Assembly (NCBI GenBank): GCA_020747065.1
Contig: JAGMVK010000011.1
Location: 620,001-684,000 of the forward strand
DNA: 64,000 bases
Reading direction: 5' to 3'
DNA from: Cadophora sp. MPI-SDFR-AT-0126
Lineage: Eukaryota > Ascomycota > Leotiomycetes > Helotiales > Ploettnerulaceae
Every line of letters starts with the position of its first letter. Position 1 is the stretch's first letter. The position numbers and the translations under genes were made by a program. Below the pieces are notes generated by a model, which searched no databases, was not told where the DNA came from, and saw only the letters and a program-made list of their open reading frames with translations. This document shows, in pieces, positions 24,701-34,743 of this stretch.

Positions 24701-25583
24701 CCTGGAAATCGTAACGACGAAGGATTTTCAGCAAGTGCTGCTGAGTGAGTGGCAGGTCGGCATTATACATGTAAATTTGCTTTCTGGAATGAATGGCTCG
24801 GAAGACGCTGCTGATACCGTGGGCATGATAGAGGGGAAGTGTGATGAAACCTTTCAGATTTAGGTTCGACGCATAATTCTTCAAAGCTGCCCGATGGGTT
24901 TGAAAAATGGGTTTGGGCAATCCGGTAGAGCCGCTGGAATGGATGATCCACGAGATCTTGCCTGATTCTAATTCGAGGTCGAAGTTCCGATCAAATCGAA
25001 AATTCTCAAACACATCCTCAATCGGAAACTCGAAGCTCTTTCTGTCCAAGATTTCGTGGATTTGAAGTGTTGGCTGATCTTGTTGCACTTGTGATGCGGC
25101 TTGGCGAAAGGATTTGTGAATGAGAATGTGATTTGCTGACGTGGATTGAAGGAGCGACGAGTACGCTGCAACTGACAGTCTCGTGGAAAGAAACAAGACT
25201 GTATGTCCCAGCTTGGTCAACGCTAGAATGCTGATGAAGTATTCTAAGTTGGAAGGCCCCAGGAGACCGACAACGACCTCGGGATCAGATGAGCAAGTCC
25301 TCTGTGGGATCAATGATGCATATGATCGAGCAAGACGAGATGCAAATACATCAAGTTGGCGAAATGTGTAGTCACTATAATCGATGCCCGTGGACGGATA
25401 CGACAGGATGTATTCCTCGGGTGTGTTCTCCGATCGATTTCGTATCAATTCATCAATGGTCCTCGGAATGCTTTGAGCAGCGAGGATCTCTTGAGTCGTG
25501 ACAGTCGTCCCAAGATTGCTGACTTTGGTCTTGTTTGGCAATACCGTATGAGGAAGAAGTGGAGAGGTAGCCGATGGTGCCAT
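21790..25583 (-). CDS. NRPS-like adenylation-thiolation-reductase enzyme fused to a gluconokinase-type kinase
   Basis: Exons 25583-24535, 24481-23476 and 23424-21790 join in frame to 1229 aa. The adenylation domain (about 1-560) carries HSSGSTGLPKP (~215-225), LPLYHAHGISS and SHYGTTETG. A carrier domain has the phosphopantetheine Ser in FFSIGVDSLQ (~Ser602). The NAD(P)-binding thioester reductase domain starts VLTGATGSLGAHLA (~686) and has the catalytic YAQSK. This order matches carboxylic-acid reductase-type NRPS-like enzymes. Unexpectedly, the same exon continues into a complete GntK-type kinase (~1057-1229): P-loop GPCGAGKST (~1065), WIEGDSIH, TKMSSGTPLSDHDRWEWL, TCSALKQSYR and RKEHF. No stop or splice signal separates the two parts. 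Inferred reaction: acid activation, reduction to aldehyde or alcohol, then phosphorylation of this or a related small molecule. Start: the first ATG of the frame (25583). Confidence 0.93.
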
Positions 25584-25967
25584 TGCGGATCGACCCCGTA
25601 AGTTGTTGGGTATCAAATGAAGATGAGGCTCAACTGGGCTTGCCCTGTGCTCGAGTTTCTCTGGATATATATCTCAAATCAAATTCACATGGAGCATGGA
25701 ACTACCGGAAGGTCTCTTTCAGCCAGACGAATTCATGCAGTTCGAGATCTTCGGGTTCGGAAATGTCGGGCTGCGTTGTTCTGCTGGCAGGCGAGTGAGG
25801 AGCCAGGGGGGTATCGCGCATTTCCGGATTTCTGGTCCTCGCCTCGGAAACTTGCACATTACTCGGAAATGGATGGATCACCACAAGCTGGAACATACAG
25901 CTAGATCTCATATCCTTGCTCCAATCCTCCATATACGTCGGGCCATGTAAGTGCCTTAATGGACAAG
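25584..25967. promoter_or_regulatory. Promoter of the reductase-kinase gene with TCGGAAA cluster
   Basis: TCGGAAA occurs at 25757-25763, 25844-25850 and 25863-25869 on the + strand. The last two are 19 bp apart, start to start, as CTCGGAAAC and CTCGGAAAT. Related CCGGAA and TTTCCGGA words lie at 25705-25710 and 25821-25828. The region also contains the 3' flank of the regulator gene. Confidence 0.62.
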
Positions 25968-28505
25968 TCAGCACTTCCAAAAAAACACAGAAAACGATGT
26001 TGGGCTGATTGATTTACTTACACAAGAGTCAAATTCAGACCAACCCATCATGGCACCATGAATCCCTGGAAAATACACACTACCCGATGAAGTATCAAAT
26101 GCTTGATCTCCGCTGATAGTTAATTGATTAGGAGCATAATACTGGGGCTGGAGAGGATTGGGACCTAGAATTTGGGAAGTGCCGTTGCTGAGATCTTCTG
26201 TAGTTGACAGAAAGCGGGCGGAGTTCATTGCAAGAGTGTTTAGAAGCATAGTCCCCCCAGTTGCTTCAAGAGACATGGAATTATTCCCAGGCTCCGATGG
26301 CTGGGAATTACTTGTGTGCTGTTGAAGAGAGGACGACTCAAGCCTGGCAGTCTCGATATGTCGAGGACCAATATGCTGCAAAACCTCCTTCTTGAGCTCA
26401 TCAAGGATGATATTGTACTTCCTGAATGGTGAAGATTTTGTTGTTGTCTCTTCAATACTTTGCTGACACTTCCTCGCCGCTTCAAAAATGGATGTCTTGG
26501 GAGGAGTAGCTTGCCCAGGGACTAGGCACTGTTGTATTGTGTATACGTAAAGTGCCGAAATGGCGCAGAAAGAGATGTAATGAGTGAACCAGAAAGAATG
26601 TCGCATCTTCTTCTCTTCGATCAAGTCCGTGACAGTATCAACGACAATTAAGGCGGCCGCAATACACTCCTTGAGGCTGTTACTTGGCTCCTCTTGAGGC
26701 AACTCTGTACGCTTGGTCAAGTCTGCGAAGTTGCTCAACAGCGCAGGGCGATTTGCGAGAATGAGTGCATGGGCGTATGCCAAACTTAAAACAGTGCTCT
26801 GTCGCTGGAAAATGGATATCAACATGGATGGATCAACCTTTGATGGATTGAGAAATGCTGGCAGCGATTCTTTCCATGCCTTGAGCTCAGAAGTCCATCG
26901 TTCGGCAGAATGTTGCCATGCCCCATCATCGGCGCGATTTGTCGGGTAGAGATCAGTCGATATCCCACCGATGATCTTTGCAAGCCTGTAATAATAGTAA
27001 GTGGTTGGGTCCACAGGGTTGAATTCTCGGCCAGAAAGCTTGGGGTATAACTAACCTTGCATGAAAGATCGGACCATCGTCAACGGATTGTGTGTTTTTT
27101 GACCTGATTCCAGTCTTGTTACTGGAGTCGAAACCAATTTCAGATCGTTCTGGCTGTGATTGATCAATGTCTTCGTCTCTGAAGATCCTCGGACGCCCCA
27201 GAATTACACTTAGATATCGATCTAAGGTATAAGCTGACCAGAAAACCCGCTTGCGATATTCAAGAGAGATGCTCGACTGATTCGTACTGGATGACTGATA
27301 CACTTGGCGTCTGTGAAGTCCAAGAGCGATGATCAACTGAGCCGTGGTTCCAAAGATATACCAGGCTTGATTAACCCTAGAAGATGCTAGAAGATATATA
27401 CACTGTGATAATCTTGCTTGTACGGCTTCCAGCGTGACCTTTCCAGTTTCATTTGTCAGCAGTTGCTCGGCGGCTGCATAGTATACCCCACTGCTAGTAA
27501 GTGAGCGAAGGGTCGGAATGCGTGGATGCAAATCAGGTACCTATGTGCAGAATCTCTTTCCATATCACTGCCATTATACAGTTTAGCAGTCGCCAATATT
27601 AATATTATAAGTGCCTTTCTCGCCTGCGAGACTGGTGGTACCTCGTTATCATCATTCTCCATTGTGTCGTATATATTGTCGAGCCACGTCTCAACTGTCT
27701 CTCGATGCAGAAACCTGTAGGTTGGCATGGCAAAATCGAAGTACTGCTGTAGCAAGTACTTTGCCTCATCTCTGCTTGGGAAAGCAAAATCTGCTTGTTG
27801 GTTTGGAAACCATCCATCACCATACGAGAATATGGAGGTCTGTGAAGACTGCTCGACATTGCTGGACCGGGACTCGATGAAATCTTGCTGGAACCTTCTT
27901 TGCGACCGGGCTAGAAATGCAATACCAGAAGTCGGTCCAATGTAATCATTCTCCAATCGATTCTCGTCAACCCCTTGCCAGTTCTGTGATGGTCCGCGTG
28001 ACAAGATTGGGACGCCTCCTTGTCTGCTCTCGACATCATCCTGAAGCTGATCTCGTGACTGACTGTCTGGAGTTGAAATCGTAGTGATTATGCTCAACTC
28101 TGGACTGATGATAAGGTGCGTTCCAGGCTGGGGAGGTGCGGGTTTCCCACGTCGATGTTCAGCATTATAATGGCATCGAAGGTTGTTGGAAATACATCGA
28201 GGACACGGTTGCGTGCCTGCACATCGCACCTTCTTTCTGTGACGATGTTACCATTCTGCTCATCTAGGACATACAGATGCTCGTTCTCTCCACTAAAGGA
28301 ATTAAACGAATTTCCGTATGTAACACGGAGTATTGGCATACTCTTTGCACGCATCACAGGCCCTACTGACTTTCTTTCGCTCGGAATTTCTTGGCCTAGG
28401 CGCTCGTCCTCTCTTCACAGGTCTAACTTCGTGTTCATCATCATGCCTGTGTCCCTCTACCTGTCCATTCCTCAAGATAGGCGAAGGTGCCGCCGACATT
28501 TCCAT
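25968..28505 (-). CDS. Zn2Cys6 fungal-specific transcription factor
   Basis: Exons 28505-28342, 28236-27541, 27490-27056 and 26985-25968 give 770 aa. The DNA-binding cluster spans the first intron and has C-x2-C-x6-C-x5-C-x2-C-x6-C spacing (Cys 50, 53, 60, 66, 69, 76; ACDACK then EKKVRC, PCPRC, NNLRC). It is preceded by a basic stretch (RPVKRGRAPRPRNSERKK). The middle (around LGLHRRQVYQ, EYRKRVFWSAYTLDRYLSV and LGRPRIFRDEDID) is the fungal_trans regulatory domain. A 48-nt stretch with GTAAGT and an AG end just before the stop may be a last intron; both forms keep frame and end at the same TGA (754 or 770 aa). The gene sits between the reductase-kinase and aldo-keto reductase genes, so it is the likely pathway regulator. 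Confidence 0.92.
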
Positions 28506-29023
28506 TAACCTCTTGTGGAGAAGTGACTGAACGAGAGGGTGGGTCCTCAGACGGAGCAAGAAAGATTTGCTGGTTCGGAAACAAGGCAATAAGCTGTGGG
28601 GTAGCCGACGACTACAAGGCCATTTCGGCTAGGAAGCCAAAGTTGAAAATGAATAAACAAATAGTGGAAATGGAAATGGAAATGGAAACAGGAACCCTCT
28701 TAGATGCTTGATGCTTTGAAGTGGCGCATTTTGAAAGTGCGGGGTCGCCGGAAATGAGGATTTGTTCGGAAACCGCTCGGAAACGAGGTCACAGCTCGCA
28801 TTTGTTGGCGGGAAGAATCTTCATCCACAACCTATCAATAAGTAAATTGCGGATCGTGAAGGAACACAAGACGGTTGAACCGAATTCTTTCGGCAGAGAC
28901 TGTCAAGATATCTTGACTAGTAAGATATATCAAGTGATGTCTCCCCCCTACCCCTGAACATTGTCACATTTTTGAGACAATTGGATTCTGCTCTCAAATA
29001 ATCCGCAAAAAAAACATCATATA
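28506..29023. promoter_or_regulatory. Divergent promoter of the regulator and aldo-keto reductase with TCGGAAA cluster
   Basis: The 518 bp between the two start codons hold TCGGAAA at 28575-28581, 28766-28772 and 28777-28783, all on the + strand. The last two are 11 bp apart, one helical turn. A GCCGGAAAT word lies at 28747-28755. The position would allow the regulator to control both itself and the reductase; this is inference. Confidence 0.62.
28665..28688 (+). repeat. Four tandem copies of TGGAAA
   Basis: A hexamer microsatellite lies in the divergent promoter between the regulator and the aldo-keto reductase. It ends in C and shares GGAAA with the nearby TCGGAAA words. It is probably a simple repeat. 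Confidence 0.8.
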
Positions 29024-30049
29024 ATGGCTCTCAATCGAAGCTTCACACTCAACACGTCGGCGAAGATACCAGCTGTCGGTTTTGGGACATGGCAAGCTGC
29101 ACCAAAAGAAGTGGAGAAGGCCGTTGAAGTTGCTCTTCGAACAGGATATCGTCACATCGACTGCGCTGCGATCTACCGCAACGAGCAAGAAGTGGGAAAC
29201 GGCATCAGGAACAGTGGAGTCAGAAGAGAGGATATTTTCGTCACGGGCAAACTGTGGAATACTAAGCATAGACCTGAAGATGTGGAGAGCGCTTTGGATA
29301 AGACGCTTTCGGACCTAGGAGTTGAATACGTAGATTTGTACTTGATGCATTGGCCGTGGTAAGTCTCCATCATCGAATTTCGTACTAAGCTGTATGTTAA
29401 ATTTGACTACAGTGCATTTAAGCCTGGTGAAAAATTCTTTCCACTAGATACCAATGGCGTCTTCCAACTCGACGACGTCGATGCGTCAGTGACATGGAAA
29501 GCGATGGAGGCCTTGCTGAAAACCGGAAAGACACGTGCCATTGGCGTCTCAAATTTCAACATTCGTCGTTTGGAGTCGCTCCTGGCGACGGCAACTGTCA
29601 TTCCAGCAGTAAACCAAATCGAAATCCATCCATATCTGCAGCAACCATCACTGTTCACTTTCTGCAAACAGCACGGAATCGTCCTCACAGCATACTCGCC
29701 TCTGGGAAACAACCAGACGGGCGAGCCGAGGACTGTCGATGATGCAAAAGTGCACGAGGTAGCAAAGAAATTGGGTAAGGATTCCGGTCAGGTGCTTGTG
29801 AGCTGGGGTGTTCAGAGAGGTCATGTTGTTCTGCCGAAGAGTGTGACGCCGTCGAGGATCGAGAGCAATTTTCAGGACTTTGTCATTCCGGAGGAGCAGA
29901 TGCAGGAACTGTATTCTTTGGAGAGGCATAAGCGATTTAACTTCCCAGCAAGGTGGGGCTTTGACATTTTCGACGAGGCGGGTGAGGAATTTGTGAAGAA
30001 GGCAGCGTTGGATGCAGCAGAGGAAAATAAGACCAAGTTCACGGTGTGA
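29024..30049 (+). CDS. Aldo-keto reductase (NADPH-dependent aldehyde reductase type)
   Basis: Exons 29024-29358 and 29413-30049 give 323 aa, a full-length AKR barrel. The catalytic tetrad is visible: Asp and Tyr in [11 protein letters not shown], Lys in [10 protein letters not shown] and His in LYLMHWP. Cofactor-site motifs follow: [28 protein letters not shown] and [15 protein letters not shown]. It resembles the glycerol dehydrogenase/Gcy1-like group that reduces aldehydes in the cytosol. The gene is divergent from the Zn2Cys6 regulator and shares its promoter motifs. A plausible role is to turn the aldehyde released by the NRPS-like reductase into an alcohol, which would offer a hydroxyl for the fused kinase. 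That order is inference. Confidence 0.93.
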
Positions 30050-30418
30050 GCAGGAGGAGTGCGGTACTAATGGTCTTGCAAAACTCCAAACAAACCCTGA
30101 TGAGGTCTTGTGGAAGTCAATAGATAGCATTGTATAGATTGCGACGAACGTTGGTGATCATTGATGATCTCAGCTCTCATTCAAGTAGATTCATGTGACC
30201 AAACAAAATTGGGGGAGAAAGTGCCTCGTTGCAGTATTTTTGGTGTCCCTTAACCAAAAATAATCTGAAAGTCTGATGATCTGGTTCCCTCATTCCTACC
30301 GCTGCCATCGTGAATGAGTAAAAGAATGCTCTTCACCTCTTGCCAACCTCCACTTATCCCGTATTCAGCGCTCTTTGATGAATATGGCCACCATAGATAC
30401 GGCATCTCACAACTTAGT
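30050..30418. other. Convergent spacer between aldo-keto reductase and OPT transporter
   Basis: This 369 bp is flanked by two stop codons and should be 3' UTR sequence. No gene or repeat was seen. Confidence 0.5.
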
Positions 30419-33400
30419 TCACCAAGTGGCAGGTCCAAAAGTACCACCTTCTGGAACTGTTTTACGCATAGCGGTATATGATGCATCCTGTTCCGGCATG
30501 TCAGTCTGTTGTATTTCCACTCTTCTCGATCCCAAAACTCTTTGCTTCATCACCCCATCCAAAGTACACACTCCCAAAATGAGGAAAGAACTTACCAGAG
30601 TATTATAAACATTGACATTCCCCCACCACTGCGGAATGTCCACACCAGGCAAAGTGATAGCAAAGAAAATAATAATCGTCGCTATCACGAGACCAGAATC
30701 CAGTGCAGCAGCCGTGATATAATTGTATGTATGCCACCAGCCCGGGTAGCGAGATCGGATGCTATAGTTGAAGAGCAGGCCGAAGAAGACCCAAGTTGAA
30801 AACGAGAGGGGCGTTGCACTATTTTTTGAAGATGATTAGTCTGGCTCCGGGCGGGGATTTGAACATGCATGGATGAAATGGGAGATGAAAACGTACGGCG
30901 GGAGCCAACCCATGGCACCCAGCATGACAGGTGCGTTGAGCATTCTCAATGGCGTGCGTGGAAAGCATCGTACAATAGCGTAGAATATCACTGGCAAGAG
31001 AGCGCCAAGCAACCAGTACCACTGGATGGCACGGTAGATACTTCCCGGACCGAACATGCGCTGTGGGCCAATGACACCTATTCAAAAGTTAGTATGAATG
31101 TAATACACCGTTCGTTAAAAGCTGCTGAAAGAATGAGGGAACCTACCCCAGACAATGCTAGACGAGAAGAAAGTTTTTCCATTGGGGCAAGTGAAATGCG
31201 CTTTTTGCGTTCTGGGTCCGTCAGTCTTGATTCTGAAGTCTTGATACTTTGAATATGAGAAAGTGGGGGATTGAGAGGTATCTTACGGTGAGCAAACACC
31301 GTCAATGGCTCCCAGTGTCCAGTTCATGACTGCAATCTGGACGAAGCAACCCCAGATGGAAGCGACGATCTGGCAGGAGAAGACGGTCTTAGGCGGGATT
31401 TTCATATAGTGTGCGAGCTGGCTTTGTCAGTACCTTTTAACGTGAGTCAAGGAGGGCACGTTAACTTTTAGATCAGCACTGTAGGTCTGGCTGTTGGATT
31501 GTTAGTTAGATTCCGTCGATGAAGGAACGGAAGTTACATACGCTTGGCCAAGAGTAATGGTGCTGTATACTTTGAAAAGCATGACACCGATCTAGGAGGT
31601 GTCAGAATTATTTCAACTGGAGAGGGAATTTACTCACTGGCTTCCCAGGAATCATAAATCCAGCAAGAAAAGGCGACAGGACATTCAAAGAAAGCATGAT
31701 GTTCGTCGTGGCGAGTAACATACACGTTGGTATCTGGGCGAATTAGCATGTCCTCAAAAATTCCATAAAAACAACTCACGATGAAAGCCAACGCGACAAT
31801 ATTTGATACGAAAAATCCCCACCCTGATAACAGTCAGTCAATGCCGAAGTCTGATATTGGATTTAGGCTTCGAACTTACAAGGAAGCTGCGAGTCAAAAC
31901 CCAACACAGTCGCCAAGCCCAAAGCCATCGCAATCACAAACAGAGCGCCGTACCACCAATCCGGAGCTTCGTCGTACTTCTTCATAAGACGCATATGGAT
32001 ATCAGGCTCCTGATTTCTGGCAGCCTTGAACCTGTACCAAATCTCCTTGCCATGAAACATCGCCGTATGCACAATCGCTGCCATCAAAGCAGCAAAGCTC
32101 AGACCATAATTCAGTGCGAACGTTGGAGCTAGGAACATAGGACTATATGCTTTGTAGGCTGTGAGATTGAATTTGTAGTCGTGTGTCAAGATTCGTGATA
32201 CGTTGTAAGCAGATTGTGTGTTGTCGTAGGTGGAGGATGTGGACATTGGAAGATAGTCTGAGTAGAAGGCTCCGGTGTAGGAAATGCCGATTGCGGAGAT
32301 GATGACGAAGATGATAAGTCCTATCAAGGTGTTGAAGAGGGCGTGTACGGGAGCGAGAAGAGGGTCCAAGAGGTAAGCTGATACATAGCTGTGAAGTGAT
32401 GAGTTACTCACTTGTTGCATTTCACGGAGAGGAGCACTCACGTCCAGTCGAATGTAATTGGGATCAACGAAAGCCCTGTAAAGCCGCCAAACAGCTGGTT
32501 GAGCACCACATTATTTGGTTTAATCCCTTGGTAGCAATTTAGCCTTCGAAAATTGATTCCGGTTTCCGAGGATGAGCAGACTTACAAGTGATGAATGCAA
32601 AAACTGACAAGCCCTGCCACAACACACCGGGCACCCAATACCACACAAAGGCCCCAATAGTAACATATAGAAAGAACCTATACCTCGAGATTCTCCATCC
32701 ATTAGTCTGCGTCTCATCCGGTCTACTTTTATCGTGAAGAGCGTAAAATAGAGAAGTATTTGAGAACTGGCCGGGCCACATCATTGCCGAGGGCCTAGAA
32801 AAAGGGGTGTAAGCGAGGCATACTGTTGTGAGGGGGAAGCTCGAGGCAGGATAACTTACCAGATTAAGAAGCGGCGAAAGAGACCGGCTAGAGAGATGCC
32901 AATCAGTTGGCTGCTGAGGGTGAATAAGAGTTGAAATCCCCATCCCATGTCGATATTGTACAATGCTGTGGTGGGTCAGCGAGGGATCTTGGCAAAGGGA
33001 GCGTGAGAATTACGCTTTGCTGCGAGAGCAAGAAGGGCATCTGTGGCATATGCATAGCTGATTGACACACTGCAAAGGGAAGTAAATTAGTCACTGTTGC
33101 AAGATTGTGTCCGAGGAACAAATTTCAACGCCTACTTTGACATGAGCTACAACGATTGTCAGTCTCTTCGTCGGTCAAATTAGGGTTGGAATTTCTTACC
33201 GTGATGACAACATGCTCCTTGATTGTGAAGGGGCCCGTATTAAAAGTCCACTGTACCCCAAAAGTATGAAAGACCTTCTTGGGAACAATACGAGCCCAGA
33301 AGCAGCCAACAGGATAAACGAGTCTTCCAAAAATATCAGCTCACTCTGCAAGACTTCACTTCAGTGTACTTACAATTGCACCACAATCGCCGGAAAGTTG

Positions 33401-33922
33401 ATCGCGGGGTTCCTTACATCCCATCAGTCTCACTCAATATCACCATCTCACTCTCAGCGATACTGACCTCATACTCAAAAACATATTCAGGCCACTCCCC
33501 AGCGTCACAAAAATCATCCCCAAAATCCACGCCCTGACCGTATTCGCAACTTCCCCACCATCCGTTGTCCTCACGGCAGCGCGTACCTCTTCGTACGGCG
33601 AGTCCTCCGCAAAAGTAACTTCAACATCATGGATTTTCTCCGCGTCGTGGGTTTTCGCTGCTGAGTTGAGGGCGTCGAGTGTTGACTGGGGAAGGTTGGG
33701 GTCCCATTGATGGGATGCTTGGAAGGCGGGAAGGTCGTCTGCAATTGTCGTCGTTCCTGCGCCTGCTGAGGACTCTGTGGAGGAAGTCATGTTTTGGTCG
33801 TTCTTCTGAGTGGCGTGTTTTTCATCCTGCGCTGAGGTTTGAGAGCTGGTTGAGAGGATCTCGATTGGCTCGTTGACAGCTTCGTCAGGGGAAGCTGCCC
33901 AAGGTGCCCGGAATCTTCGCAT
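30419..33922 (-). CDS. OPT-family oligopeptide/metal-chelate transporter, 18 exons
   Basis: Exons from the 5' end: 33922-33468, 33412-33374, 33323-33200, 33146-33136, 33069-33014, 32965-32860, 32794-32586, 32526-32442, 32388-31880, 31823-31780, 31733-31638, 31591-31542, 31490-31466, 31417-31287, 31211-31147, 31077-30897, 30818-30596, 30505-30419. They sum to 2496 nt, 831 aa. A disordered acidic N-terminus precedes the OPT family core: EDSPYEEVRAAVRTTD, NPAINFPAIVV, YPVGCFWARIVP, FNTGPFTIKEH, MMWPGQFSNTSLFYALHD, IPTCMLLATTN and PGKPIGVMLFK. The C-terminus TVPEGGTFGPATW is also family-typical. OPT proteins import tetra- and pentapeptides, glutathione or siderophore-like chelates at the plasma membrane. 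Exon 4 is only 11 nt long. The start is not certain; ATG 33790 is an alternative. Its upstream region lacks the TCGGAAA word. Confidence 0.9.
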
Positions 33923-34743
33923 CTTGCTTGTTCTTCCTTTGAGACCAGGACTGAATTGAAAAATGAACCGATCAATTGATTCAAATAGAAGTTCAAGATG
34001 GCGGAAATAGCATTCTGAAGATGAGTTACCAGCTCCAACAGATAACGACGCCATGAGTGGCAACACCGAGCCCTACACCCGGCTATCAGGAAAGTGGGAT
34101 TCCATGGACATGGAAGGTAACGTGGTACTGCATAGCTGCAGGTAGGACCGCAAATGTGCAGATTCTCCATCTACTGAATGCCCCAAGTCAGGATAAACAC
34201 GACATTTTCTCGTGAAGACGATTTCCCATGAGCCACTCAATGACGATTTCCACTCTATCAATTGCTTCAAAATTTGAATTTCGCTTTAAAAAGAACCTCT
34301 ATTCTGAGTCATTCAAACGATAACACCGCTCTTGGATCGCGTTGTGAAGTAGCTGCCGAGCTCATCCCCTGATAAGCATTCGTGGCTTTGAAGCTTGATA
34401 GAGGGGTGGAAGCAGCAGGGCGATAGGAAAGGGGGGGGAAGGTGATTAAGCGTACGAATCACAATCCATGGAAGAACATCCCCGTCACCCCATGGCCAAC
34501 GGCTCCCCGCAAAACACTACGACCTGCCACATAAGGCTTCGCTCGGCATTTGCTTGACGACGTATCTGCATGGTTCGTATGCTGTATATCGGAATCCCAC
34601 CTTCGTGAGTATTGATTGGGTTGTATGGGTGCAATACCGGATCTTGGAGCCCATCGATTAAGTTAACTGAGAGCTTGTGATATTTCCTCTGGTATTTACT
34701 ACACGAGAACTCGAGGACTCGACTACCAGTCCTCCCAATCATC
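33923..34743. other. Divergent intergenic region between the OPT transporter and DUF885 protein
   Basis: Two genes face away from each other here, so it should hold both promoters. A G-run lies near 34432-34438. The frame of the OPT first exon stays open to 34066, so its start could lie further upstream. No TCGGAAA word was seen; GCGGAAAT at about 34001 is the nearest match. Confidence 0.5.
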
